Source: Erythrobacteraceae bacterium E2-1 Yellow Sea (GTDB taxonomy: Bacteria; Pseudomonadota; Alphaproteobacteria; Sphingomonadales; Sphingomonadaceae). From it: 64,000 nt of DNA. The stretch lies in assembly GCA_014983025.1 (NCBI GenBank), contig JADCLP010000001.1, positions 124,001-188,000 on the forward strand, read 5' to 3'. Position numbers and translations under genes: made by a program. The notes below the pieces were generated by a model that worked only from the letters and a program-made list of their open reading frames with translations, was not told the origin of the DNA and did no database searches. Positions 56,022 through 64,000 of this stretch are shown one piece after another; position 1 is the stretch's first letter; each line of letters begins with the position of its first letter.

Positions 56022-57410
56022 TCAGGATTTTCCGTCATCCTCACGCCGATCAGCCATACCCAAAAGCTTCAGTTTCCGGTGCAATGCAGACCGTTCCATC
56101 CCGATAAATGTCGCAGTTTTTGAAATGTTTCCAGAAAAACGGCGGATCTGAATACTCAGATATTCGCGTTCAAAACATTCGCGCGCTTCACGCAATGGGG
56201 CACCCATCATGGTGGACAGACCAGCTGCGCTATTTGCATCCCCTGTTCCGATAATTTCTGGTGGCAACATGTCAGGCTCGATAACTTTCAGCCGATCGCG
56301 CGATGTCATGATGATAGTGCGTTCGACCACATTGCGCAGTTGGCGGACATTGCCTGGCCAATCATAAGCCTGCAGTGAAGCCATGGCTTCTGCAGATATC
56401 TCAGGCGCCTGAATGCCCTGCTCTGCCGCATAACGGGTAAAGAAGTGTTCTGCCAATGCAGGAATGTCATCACGGCGTTCAGCCAATGAAGGTACCGCTA
56501 CAGGCACAACATTGAGCCGGTAATAAAGATCTTCGCGGAAACGCCCTTCTGCCATTTCTTCGGTCAAATCCCGTGAGGTGGACGAAACCACACGAACATC
56601 CACGCCAATCTGGCGATTGCCGCCGACGCGTACAAAGCTCTGCTCTGTCAGCACACGCAAAATACGGGCCTGGGTGGAAAGCGGCATATCAGACACTTCA
56701 TCCAGATACAGCGTGCCGCCATCAGCCAGTTCCAGCAGGCCAGGCCGCACAAGCTTGCCATCCACTTCTTCGCCAAACAGTTCCTGTTCAAATCGTTCAG
56801 GTGTAATGCGGGCAGAATTTACCAGGACAAAGGCATTTTCAGCGCGCGGGCTCCAGCTGTGCAACAGGCGCGCGGCCACTTCCTTGCCTGCACCAGCAGG
56901 GCCTGAAATCAATACGCGGCTGCCCGTATTTGCAACTCGTTTCAGTGTTGCACGAACGGTGTTGATGGGGGTGGAATTGCCCGTAAATTCCTCGCCCCGC
57001 GTGAACCCTTCCCTAAGGCGAGTATTCTCACGCCGCAACCGTTCCGTCTCTGTCGCGCGTTCCACCAAAAGCAACAGCCGTTCAGCCTCGAACGGTTTTT
57101 CGATAAAGTCCATTGCGCCGCGGCTGACTGCAGAAACTGCCGTGTCGATATTGCCGTGGCCGGAAAAGATGATGACGGGCAATTCCGGCTCGCGCACCTT
57201 GATCGCGTCCAGCACTTCCAGCCCGTCCATTTCGCTGCCGTGCAGCCACACGTCGAGCAGGACCAGACTTGGCCGCCGTTCATCAACGGCTGCCAGCGCA
57301 CTGGTGCTGTCTGCAGCAGTGCGGCATTCATAACCTTCATCACTCAGCACCCCGGATACCAATTCCCGGATGTCACGTTCATCATCAACAATCAGAATGT
57401 CGAGCGCCAT
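56022..57410 (-). CDS. ntrX: response regulator NtrX (NtrC-like, no GAFTGA)
   Basis: Response regulator paired with NtrY; 462 residues. Receiver domain with phosphoacceptor Asp at 53 (LLDVWLHG), AAA+ domain (P-loop LISGPAGAGKE, Walker B GGTLYLDEVSDMP) and a C-terminal Fis-type HTH (NISKTATFIGMERSALHRKL). The GAFTGA loop for sigma-54 contact is replaced (ELFGEEVDGKL), so it probably does not activate sigma-54 directly, as reported for other alphaproteobacterial NtrX. Second last regulator gene of the ntr run. Confidence 0.92.
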   Translation of the reverse strand: MALDILIVDDERDIRELVSGVLSDEGYECRTAADSTSALAAVDERRPSLVLLDVWLHGSEMDGLEVLDAIKVREPELPVIIFSGHGNIDTAVSAVSRGAMDFIEKPFEAERLLLLVERATETERLRRENTRLREGFTRGEEFTGNSTPINTVRATLKRVANTGSRVLISGPAGAGKEVAARLLHSWSPRAENAFVLVNSARITPERFEQELFGEEVDGKLVRPGLLELADGGTLYLDEVSDMPLSTQARILRVLTEQSFVRVGGNRQIGVDVRVVSSTSRDLTEEMAEGRFREDLYYRLNVVPVAVPSLAERRDDIPALAEHFFTRYAAEQGIQAPEISAEAMASLQAYDWPGNVRQLRNVVERTIIMTSRDRLKVIEPDMLPPEIIGTGDANSAAGLSTMMGAPLREARECFEREYLSIQIRRFSGNISKTATFIGMERSALHRKLKLLGMADRREDDGKS

Positions 57411-57438
57411 TACTGGCTTCTCCCATGGTCAATTTGCA

Positions 57439-59682
57439 TCAATTGGCAGCCTCTCGCTTGTCGATCACAGGATCACGTGCAAAGCGCAGGATTACCTTGG
57501 TTCCACCTGTGTCACTGGTGGAAAAACTCATATCGCCACCATGCTCGTCAACAATCTTGTTCACGATGGCGAGGCCTAGCCCGGTACCCTTTTCACGCGT
57601 GGTGACATAGGGTTCCATGATCCGTTCACGATCCTGAGGCAGGCCGATCCCATTATCTTCAACTGCGATCGTCAGCAGATCATCATCCATAACCATGCTC
57701 ACTGCGATACGCCCGCGAAAATCAGGTTCGGCATTGCGTGCACGCGCCTCAACCGCTTCGACAGCATTTTTCAATACATTGGTCATGGCCTGGCCCAGCT
57801 GATGCCGATCGCATGAGAGCTGGAAACCATCATCGCCTTCTATGGAAAGGCCAAAATCGATCTGTGAATGCGCCACTTCCTGCAGAAACAGTGCCTGACG
57901 GACCAGATCCAGTGCATCTTCCTGCCGGAAATTAGGCTTGGGCAGGCGCGCAAAGCTGGAAAATTCATCGACCATCTTCCTGAGGTCACCCACCTGACGA
58001 ATGATGGTCTGCGTCAAATCGTCAAACAACTCGCCATCGCTCTCAATCTGTTTGCGATAACGGCGTTTCAATCGCTCCGTTGCCAACTGGATTGGCGTGA
58101 GCGGGTTCTTGATTTCATGAGCGATGCGGCGGGCCACGTCCGACCATGCAGCCTGGCGCTGATCCAGCAATTGGCGCGTGATATCTTCGAAAGTGATCAC
58201 GTGCCCATCTTTTTCCGGTGCGACCTTAACTGCCAAAGTCAGTAATTCACCGCCCTTGGAATGGCTTACAATGCCGCTGGTCAGCCCCGCTTCCACCAGA
58301 GAACCGATTTGTGGTGACAATTTGCCCAAAGCCATGCCGACGGGTGATTGCGTTTGATCTTCCAGCAGCAGATTTTGTGCTGAACTGTTGATCAGCATCA
58401 CAGTGCCATCCAACCCAACCGAAATAATGCCGGATGTGACCGATTCCAGCACAGCTTCCATAAAGGCACGACGATCATCAATTTGGCGATTTGCGCTGAC
58501 CAAGGCGTCTGTCTGTTTTTCGATTTGCGCCGTCATACGGTTGAAGGCGCGGTTCAGCAGCCCGATTTCATCCGCACCGGTGCGACCATCCACGCGCATG
58601 GCGAAATTGCCTGCCCCCACCTTATGCGCGGCGGCAACAAGATCGGTCAGCGGTTCAACCTGCCTGTCTGCAAAGCGCAGTGCAAACCACACGGCCAACC
58701 CCACCAGGGAAAGACTCATCACGAACAAGGCCAAATTGAAACGCAGCTGCAGCGCCCGCGCACGCCGTGTCAGAATATCGTAACTTTCCGTGATGGATTT
58801 GGCTGTTTCCCAATAATAGAATGGCCCAGCTTCCGAATTGCGGGCATTATAGAGATAGATGCCAGTTTGTCGGTCAATTGCTGAAATGGCATAAATACGT
58901 TTTGGACTGCCCTGAACTACCACATTTTCCCCGCCATCAATCCGTGCCAGGGCAGCAGCACCGAAATTAAGCGGGTTATTATCCTGCATCAGATCAAAAA
59001 TGGCGGCAGTACGCAGCGTCCCATCTTCCAGCTTTTGCAGAATGGCGGATTCATTCAGTTCACGCGCCTGCGCCTGGAAACGATAGAAATCGGCAAAGCC
59101 TGCATCAGCCAGCGATCCACGTTCGAGATAGTATCGCATGTCGCTGGCCATTGCGATTGTCTCATTCGCGACTTCCAGCTGGTTCTGTTCGTAATAGCCT
59201 TCGGCCAATTGGCGGGCATTTTCCATCAGCCCACGGGAATTGTCGGAAAACCAGAAATCAACACCCCATTGAAACAGGAAGGCGGCAAATCCTGCCACCA
59301 ACAAGGTGGGAATGGCGGCAATCAGTGAGAAGAAGAACACCAAGCGCACATGCATTTGCGCTGTGCTGCCCGCTGCACGGCGCAAAGCCATTCGGCGCCC
59401 CCACAGAACCAGCAATCCCATTGCCGGAACCAAAGTGCCGATCAGCAGAACTGCAACCTGCACAGATGGCAACAGCTGTCCATCGGGCGGCGCACTGGCA
59501 AAGGTAAACCAGGTGACGCCCACACCCGCCAAAAACAGGATGGCAGCACCAATTTCCAACCACAGAAACAAGTTCGCACGGCGTGATGTCACGACAAAAC
59601 GCCGCCACCAGCGTGGGGCGTGCCGCATCATGGTTGCTGTCTGACCTTGCATCGTGGCGTCGTTACAACGCCACTGTTGCAT
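57439..59682 (-). CDS. ntrY: sensor histidine kinase NtrY
   Basis: A 747-residue membrane-bound kinase. N-terminal transmembrane helices (LEIGAAILFLAGVGVTWF, VAVLLIGTLVPAMGLLVLW, FFFSLIAAIPTLLVAGF), a periplasmic stretch, a further helix (FNLALFVMSLSLVGLAVWF) followed by HAMP, a PAS domain and the HisKA/HATPase core with DVARRIAHEIKNPLTPIQ and DNGIGLP. Start uncertain: ATG codons at 59682, 59652 and 59631 are in frame, and none has a good ribosome site. Phosphorylates NtrX. Confidence 0.9.
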   Translation of the reverse strand: MQQWRCNDATMQGQTATMMRHAPRWWRRFVVTSRRANLFLWLEIGAAILFLAGVGVTWFTFASAPPDGQLLPSVQVAVLLIGTLVPAMGLLVLWGRRMALRRAAGSTAQMHVRLVFFFSLIAAIPTLLVAGFAAFLFQWGVDFWFSDNSRGLMENARQLAEGYYEQNQLEVANETIAMASDMRYYLERGSLADAGFADFYRFQAQARELNESAILQKLEDGTLRTAAIFDLMQDNNPLNFGAAALARIDGGENVVVQGSPKRIYAISAIDRQTGIYLYNARNSEAGPFYYWETAKSITESYDILTRRARALQLRFNLALFVMSLSLVGLAVWFALRFADRQVEPLTDLVAAAHKVGAGNFAMRVDGRTGADEIGLLNRAFNRMTAQIEKQTDALVSANRQIDDRRAFMEAVLESVTSGIISVGLDGTVMLINSSAQNLLLEDQTQSPVGMALGKLSPQIGSLVEAGLTSGIVSHSKGGELLTLAVKVAPEKDGHVITFEDITRQLLDQRQAAWSDVARRIAHEIKNPLTPIQLATERLKRRYRKQIESDGELFDDLTQTIIRQVGDLRKMVDEFSSFARLPKPNFRQEDALDLVRQALFLQEVAHSQIDFGLSIEGDDGFQLSCDRHQLGQAMTNVLKNAVEAVEARARNAEPDFRGRIAVSMVMDDDLLTIAVEDNGIGLPQDRERIMEPYVTTREKGTGLGLAIVNKIVDEHGGDMSFSTSDTGGTKVILRFARDPVIDKREAAN

Positions 59683-59690
59683 TTATGCAA
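59677..59690. promoter_or_regulatory. inverted repeat between ntrC and ntrY
   Basis: TTGCAT-TT-ATGCAA, a near-perfect palindrome in the 29-bp region between the ntrC stop and the farthest upstream ntrY start, in fact covering that start codon. Could be an operator for internal control of ntrYX, and it favours a start downstream of it. Statistical support not computed. Confidence 0.35.
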
Positions 59691-59711
59691 GTATTTTTTA
59701 CCGGTAATCCG

Positions 59712-61124
59712 CTAAACCGGGCGAACAAAGCTGTCAGCATTGATTGCCAGTTCCCCCAACCTTTTGCGCAAGGTGTTGCGGTTGATGCCCAAAAGCTGCG
59801 CTGCACGTAATTGATTGCCACCCGTTTGAGACAAGGCGTGTTCAAACAGTGGTTTTTCAAATGCCGCGAGCGCGCTGTGATAGAGTGTACCCGGTTGCAC
59901 GGTATTGGCGGCCAGCCATTGGTCCAGCGTTGCTGCAAAACCCCGATCTTGCGAAGTTCCTTTCACACCCTCTTCAGAACCAATGATATCAGTGATCGCT
60001 TCGGCATCAATCTGGTCTTCACGCGCCATCAACGCCAGGCGGTAAATGACATTGCGCAATTCACGCACGTTACCGCGCCAGTGCCGTGCCTCCAGTGCCG
60101 CAATGGCATCTTTCGAAATGGTCCGACGTGGAAGCGCATCTTCGGCTGCTTGCAGCAGGAAATGCCGGGCCAATTCTCCGATATCCTGCGCCCTTTCGCG
60201 CAAAGGGGGCAATTCAATTGGCACTACATTAAGACGGTAAAACAAGTCTTCGCGGAAGGTGCCGTTGGCGATCATTGGGGCAAGATCACGATTGGTGGCA
60301 GCGATGATGCGGACATCAACAGCAATTTCCTGTCGCCCGCCCACACGCCTGATGCGGCCAGATTGCAGCGCACGCAGAAGGCGGGTCTGCGCCTCTGCCG
60401 GCATATCGCCAATTTCATCGAGGAACAGCGTACCGCCATTGGCCTGTTCGAATTTGCCGATCGCCTGGGTGATAGCACCCGTAAAAGCGCCCTTTTCATG
60501 ACCGAACAGCTCGCTCTCGATCAGGTCAGCCGGAATGGCCGCCGCATTGACAGCAACAAACGGCCCGGATTTGCGTGCGCCCAACTGGTGAATCGCTTCT
60601 GCCACCAATTCCTTGCCCGTACCTGATTCACCTGTAACCAGAACCGTCAGATCATTACGCAACACCCGCGTGATCATGCGATAGACGCCCTGCATGGCTG
60701 GGCTACGCCCCACCAAGGGCATACCATCGCCTACCATATCAGGAGCAGCATCTTCGGCCCCATCCTGTGCCACAGCCTGCCTTACTGCGCGGACCAGTTC
60801 ATCCAGGTCAAACGGTTTGGGGAAATATTCAAACGCCTGCGTTTCACTGGCCCGCACTGCTGTATCAAGCGTGTTCTGGGCGGATAATACGATTATCGGC
60901 ATCTGATCATCGATTTCGCGGACTGCATCCAGCGATGAAATGCCATCGCCATCTGTCAGCATCACATCTGTCAACATTGCGCCGTAACGATTATCAGCCA
61001 GCAGCCTGTCGCGCCCGGCTATACTGTCGCAGCGGTGGACTGAAAAACCCTCATCCTCCAGCGCGGCGGTTACCACGGTTGCGATAGCGGAATCGTCTTC
61101 TACCAGCAGGATACGGGCGCTCAT
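59712..61124 (-). CDS. ntrC: nitrogen regulator NtrC
   Basis: A 470-residue sigma-54 activator. Receiver with Asp53 (LTDVMLTDGDG), AAA+ domain with TGESGTGKE, the full ELFGHEKGAFTGA loop, Walker B GGTLFLDEIGDMP, and C-terminal HTH (NQLRAAQLLGINRNTLRKRLGEL). It turns on nitrogen-assimilation genes when phosphorylated by NtrB. Two bases separate it from ntrB. Confidence 0.95.
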   Translation of the reverse strand: MSARILLVEDDSAIATVVTAALEDEGFSVHRCDSIAGRDRLLADNRYGAMLTDVMLTDGDGISSLDAVREIDDQMPIIVLSAQNTLDTAVRASETQAFEYFPKPFDLDELVRAVRQAVAQDGAEDAAPDMVGDGMPLVGRSPAMQGVYRMITRVLRNDLTVLVTGESGTGKELVAEAIHQLGARKSGPFVAVNAAAIPADLIESELFGHEKGAFTGAITQAIGKFEQANGGTLFLDEIGDMPAEAQTRLLRALQSGRIRRVGGRQEIAVDVRIIAATNRDLAPMIANGTFREDLFYRLNVVPIELPPLRERAQDIGELARHFLLQAAEDALPRRTISKDAIAALEARHWRGNVRELRNVIYRLALMAREDQIDAEAITDIIGSEEGVKGTSQDRGFAATLDQWLAANTVQPGTLYHSALAAFEKPLFEHALSQTGGNQLRAAQLLGINRNTLRKRLGELAINADSFVRPV

Positions 61125-61126
61125 GT

Positions 61127-62203
61127 CTATTTGTCTTCCTTGGCCAGCGGCAGGTGGATACGAAATGTGGTGAGGCCAGTACGCTCATCCCGGTCGTGGC
61201 TGATCCGACCTTCCATGTCGCGCACCAGTTTACGGACAAGTGCAAGGCCCAACCCCTGTCCTGATTTCTTTGAGGTAACAAAGGGTTCAAACACGTGATC
61301 GCGCAGGGCTTCATCTATGCCTGGGCCATTATCGGTAACAGATATTTCAATCGGCAATTTCACCGCACGGCCCAGGCGAATTGCACTGAAAACCAACCCG
61401 CTGACAAAGCGTGTACGCACAGTCACGACCGGTTCCTCGGCCTGCAAAGCGGCATCGCGAGCATTTGATATCAGGTTGATCAGCACTTGCTCCAACGCAT
61501 CTCTACTGGCCAGAACAGGTGGCAGAGATGGATCGAACTCCTCGCGAATTTCGACACCTTCGGAACCTGCAGTGCGAACCGTTGTAATGGCAGCGCGGAT
61601 TGCCTCGTGCAGATTGCATGGGGCACCCGGATCAATCACGCTGCTACCCAATTGCTGCATCCGGTCAATCAATCGTGCAATGCGATCCACCTCATCAGTG
61701 ATCATACGGGCCAGCCCGCGATCTTCTGGTGCCAGTTTGCGTGATACGAGCTGACCAGCCCCCCGAATGGCCGCCAAGGGGTTCTTGATTTCATGTGCCA
61801 GAATTGATGGCGCGCCCAGCGTACTCATCTCATTCCGCCCTTCCCGCGCCGGTTCATCCCGGCTGGTTTCTGAAAGGGTTATGACACGCCAGCCCTGATG
61901 CGACGCCAACGGTGACATGGTCAGGTTTACACGCTTGACCTCCTCTATAGTGTGCAAATCAATTTCACGCGCAACCAATGCAACATCGCCCAGTTCCAGA
62001 CGACGGATCACGCGCTGATCTCCAACGATTAAAACATCGCTGATCTTCCGCCCGATGAGCCGTTTTGCACTGCGGCCCAACATGTTTTCTGCCGCAGGAT
62101 TGACTTCTGCAACACCGCCCTTCGGATCCACCAGAAACAGCGCGAACAGCAACCCAGCTATTTGCGCGGCGGGTGTTGGCATGGGTTCAACTTTTCCTGG
62201 CAT
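61127..62203 (-). CDS. ntrB: nitrogen sensor kinase NtrB
   Basis: A 358-residue soluble histidine kinase that phosphorylates or dephosphorylates NtrC depending on PII. PAS domain at the N-terminus (LFLVDPKGGVAEVNPAAENMLGRS), H-box ILAHEIKNPLAAIRGAGQLV, N-box NLISNARDA, and DNGPGIDEALRDHVFEPF. An in-frame ATG seven codons later is possible. Follows dusB by 5 bp, the typical nifR3-ntrB order. Confidence 0.94.
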   Translation of the reverse strand: MPGKVEPMPTPAAQIAGLLFALFLVDPKGGVAEVNPAAENMLGRSAKRLIGRKISDVLIVGDQRVIRRLELGDVALVAREIDLHTIEEVKRVNLTMSPLASHQGWRVITLSETSRDEPAREGRNEMSTLGAPSILAHEIKNPLAAIRGAGQLVSRKLAPEDRGLARMITDEVDRIARLIDRMQQLGSSVIDPGAPCNLHEAIRAAITTVRTAGSEGVEIREEFDPSLPPVLASRDALEQVLINLISNARDAALQAEEPVVTVRTRFVSGLVFSAIRLGRAVKLPIEISVTDNGPGIDEALRDHVFEPFVTSKKSGQGLGLALVRKLVRDMEGRISHDRDERTGLTTFRIHLPLAKEDK

Positions 62204-62208
62204 GCAGA

Positions 62209-63225
62209 TCAGGCCGCGCGACGATGGATAAAGGGTTCATAAAAGCGCTCTATTTCACCCAGAACCTGTAACGGATCATCTATGAAGTTGGCGTGATTAC
62301 GGAACTCTGCCGAACCATGCATACCCTTGGTGTACCAGCCCAAATGCTTGCGTGCGATCTTGACGCCAACATTGGCCCCGTAATGATCCAGCATGGCGTT
62401 GTAATGTTCGATCAGCAGGCTGTACTGTTCGGCAAAGCCGGGCGTTTCCAGCACCTCCCCTGTGCGCCACCAATGCATCACCTGCCCAAGCAGCCATGGC
62501 TTGCCATAGGCACCGCGCCCGATCATCAGCCCATCTGCGCCTGATTGGTCCAGCGCCTTTGCCGCATCGGCAATAGTGCAGATATCACCATTCACGATGA
62601 CGGGGATGGACACCGCATCCTTCACATTGCGGATGAAGGCCCAGTCAGCTTCACCCTTGTACATCTGGTTGCGGGTGCGCCCGTGGACAGTGATCATCTT
62701 CACGCCCAGATCCTGCGCAATGCGGGACAATTCCGGGGCGTTCAGGCTGGCATGATCCCAGCCCATACGCATCTTGACCGTGACGGGCACATCAACCGCC
62801 TTCACCGTCGCTTCCATCAATTTCGTAGCCAACGGCACTTCGCGCATCAGGGCGGAACCGGCATATTGCCCCACCACCTTGCGCACCGGGCAGCCAAAAT
62901 TGATGTCGATAATCGCCGCCCCATTATCCTGCTGCATCCTGGCCGCTTCGGCCATAGATGTGGGGTCACAACCAACCAGCTGCATGCTGACAGGTTCTTC
63001 AATCGCATCCCATGCCGCCTTTTGAATGGATTGGCGCGTTTCGCGGATTGCCGCCTCGCTCGCAATCATTTCAGTGACATTCAGCCCGCTGCCATAACGG
63101 CGCACCAGGCGGCGAAAGGGCAGATCGGTTACACCCGTCATCGGCGCAAGCACAACAGGCGTTGCAATCTGGACGCCACCGATATCGATCGGCTTAACTG
63201 GCGGAGGGGCTGGGTTCAGGGTCAT
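62209..63225 (-). CDS. dusB: tRNA-dihydrouridine synthase DusB (NifR3-like)
   Basis: FMN enzyme reducing uridine in tRNA. The 338-residue protein has [14 protein letters not shown] at the FMN phosphate site, catalytic Cys112 in [17 protein letters not shown] and [14 protein letters not shown], and NGDI and [13 protein letters not shown]. Head of the ntr operon and divergent from ispDF. Confidence 0.94.
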   Translation of the reverse strand: MTLNPAPPPVKPIDIGGVQIATPVVLAPMTGVTDLPFRRLVRRYGSGLNVTEMIASEAAIRETRQSIQKAAWDAIEEPVSMQLVGCDPTSMAEAARMQQDNGAAIIDINFGCPVRKVVGQYAGSALMREVPLATKLMEATVKAVDVPVTVKMRMGWDHASLNAPELSRIAQDLGVKMITVHGRTRNQMYKGEADWAFIRNVKDAVSIPVIVNGDICTIADAAKALDQSGADGLMIGRGAYGKPWLLGQVMHWWRTGEVLETPGFAEQYSLLIEHYNAMLDHYGANVGVKIARKHLGWYTKGMHGSAEFRNHANFIDDPLQVLGEIERFYEPFIHRRAA

Positions 63226-63303
63226 TGCGACTATATGTGCCTAAAATTTGGGCAGCGCATAGTGGATTGCGGAATTCGCGTCCAGTGCTTAAGCGCCAAC
63301 CCT

Positions 63304-64000
63304 ATGGCCGAACCAGCCCCCCTCCCCCCATTTTCTGCGATTGTCGTAGCCGCAGGGCAAGGCATGCGTGCTGGTGGTGTGGTGCCAAAGCAGTTCCGCA
63401 ATTGGCGCGGTAAACCGTTACTGCGCCATTCGGTAGAGGCTTTGCTGACACAGGGCGCAGGTGAAGTGGTGGTGGCGATACCCGAAGGCGGTGACGCACT
63501 GGCCGAAGCAGCGTTGTCAGGTCTTGATAATTATCGCCTGGTCACTGGCGGTGAGACCCGACAGCAATCGGTGCGGTTAGCGCTGGAAGCGATGGAAACT
63601 GCCAGCACCGATCTGGTGCTGATCCATGATGCGGCGCGGCCTGATTTGCCTGACACTGTTACAGATGCCCTGATTGCCGCGTTGGCGGATGCGCCCGGCG
63701 CCATACCGGTACTGCCGGTAGTGGACAGTATCGCCATTGCCGATGGTGATCTGATGACTGGCAAGGCAGACCGTGAAGTAATGCGGCGTGTGCAAACCCC
63801 GCAAGCTTTCCGTCAGGCTGATATTCTGGCCGCCCATCGCGCATGGAGTGGAGAAGCCGATGCAGGCGATGATGCGCAGGTGCTGATGTCCAATGGTGGC
63901 AAGGTTGCTTTGGTGCCGGGCAGTGAAAGATTGAAAAAAATCACCTTTGCGGAGGATTTTGTGAGCGACATTCCCAGCTTTCGCATCGGCCAGGGTTATG
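63304..64000 (+). CDS. ispDF: bifunctional IspD/IspF (partial)
   Basis: Enzyme of the non-mevalonate isoprenoid pathway. The IspD part (about residues 1-220) shows IVVAAGQGMRAGG, PKQFRNWRGKPLLRHSVEAL, HDAARPDL and RVQTPQAF. It then continues without a stop into SFRIGQGY, which is how IspF begins, so this is the fused IspDF common in alphaproteobacteria. The IspF metal ligands lie past the right edge. Starts from ATG 63304, divergent from dusB. Confidence 0.9.
   Translation, partial: MAEPAPLPPFSAIVVAAGQGMRAGGVVPKQFRNWRGKPLLRHSVEALLTQGAGEVVVAIPEGGDALAEAALSGLDNYRLVTGGETRQQSVRLALEAMETASTDLVLIHDAARPDLPDTVTDALIAALADAPGAIPVLPVVDSIAIADGDLMTGKADREVMRRVQTPQAFRQADILAAHRAWSGEADAGDDAQVLMSNGGKVALVPGSERLKKITFAEDFVSDIPSFRIGQGY

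Noticed and set aside
1..64000. CRISPR array, insertion sequence or prophage anywhere in the window
   Set aside because: No regularly spaced repeats, transposase-like frames, terminal inverted repeats or phage structural genes were seen.

Overview
The window reads as a 64 kb piece of a chromosome from a sphingomonad-type alphaproteobacterium, probably Erythrobacteraceae-like (for example Erythrobacter/Altererythrobacter relatives). This rests on gene content and order, not on a marker-gene search. The supporting blocks are dusB-ntrB-ntrC-ntrY-ntrX-hfq-hflX, rsmI-yraN-gshB, hrcA-grpE and dnaK-dnaJ, an ispD gene that runs into ispF at the right edge, a PhaR regulator, and the vgr-related family seen in sphingomonads. 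Coding density is very high, many start and stop codons overlap by 4 bp, and no gene-free stretch exceeds about 170 bp. I see no insertion sequence, prophage, CRISPR array or rRNA operon; there is one tRNA.

Layout. 1-4.3 kb (minus): end of a dienelactone hydrolase-like gene, cysK, an MFS exporter, a PilZ protein and tyrS. 4.3-6.1 kb (plus): a DOMON-like protein coupled to a NamZ-type exo-muramidase. 6.1-12 kb: a DUF2185-like protein coupled to a CoxE-type VWA protein, a soluble chemotaxis receptor with its sensor at the C-terminus, a GFA protein, a MoxR ATPase and a DUF3422 protein. 12.1-17.5 kb: parE, an LpoA-like lipoprotein, then divergent rsmI-yraN-gshB. 17.5-21.5 kb: xerC, hemW, rdgB and rph (minus), interrupted by a secreted CAP protein on the plus strand. 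21.6-29.4 kb: chaperone genes hrcA-grpE and dnaK-dnaJ, flanking an indoleamine 2,3-dioxygenase and a PCuAC/vgr/GNAT operon.

29.4-42.5 kb: patatin-like lipase, NAD(P)H quinone reductase, radA-cvpA-Fe/S scaffold, an MHS transporter overlapping alr, phaR with an upstream inverted repeat, an archaeal/eukaryotic-type proS, rnr and a universal stress protein. 42.6-45.9 kb: pyruvate dehydrogenase E2, an unusual hotdog thioesterase and E3, closed by a large terminator that abuts tRNA-Ser(TGA). 46-54 kb: lytic transglycosylase, D,D-carboxypeptidase, tmk, holB, metG, tatD, an MBL hydrolase, a tiny two-helix membrane protein and mazG. 54-63.2 kb (minus): hflX, a tandem-domain hfq, ntrXY, ntrBC and dusB. 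The right edge cuts ispDF.

Most of the window is housekeeping. The points most worth a second look are: Hfq as one polypeptide carrying two non-equivalent Sm domains; a YciA-like thioesterase that lacks its catalytic aspartate; a vgr-related gene that appears to start at CTG in a CTGA overlap; a tRNA whose CCA end lies inside the terminator stem; an inverted-repeat operator candidate before phaR; a perfect 24-bp tandem duplication at the rph/rdgB junction; and a periplasmic insertion in the MHS transporter. Where I preferred a start other than the longest open frame, the reason is given in the entry.
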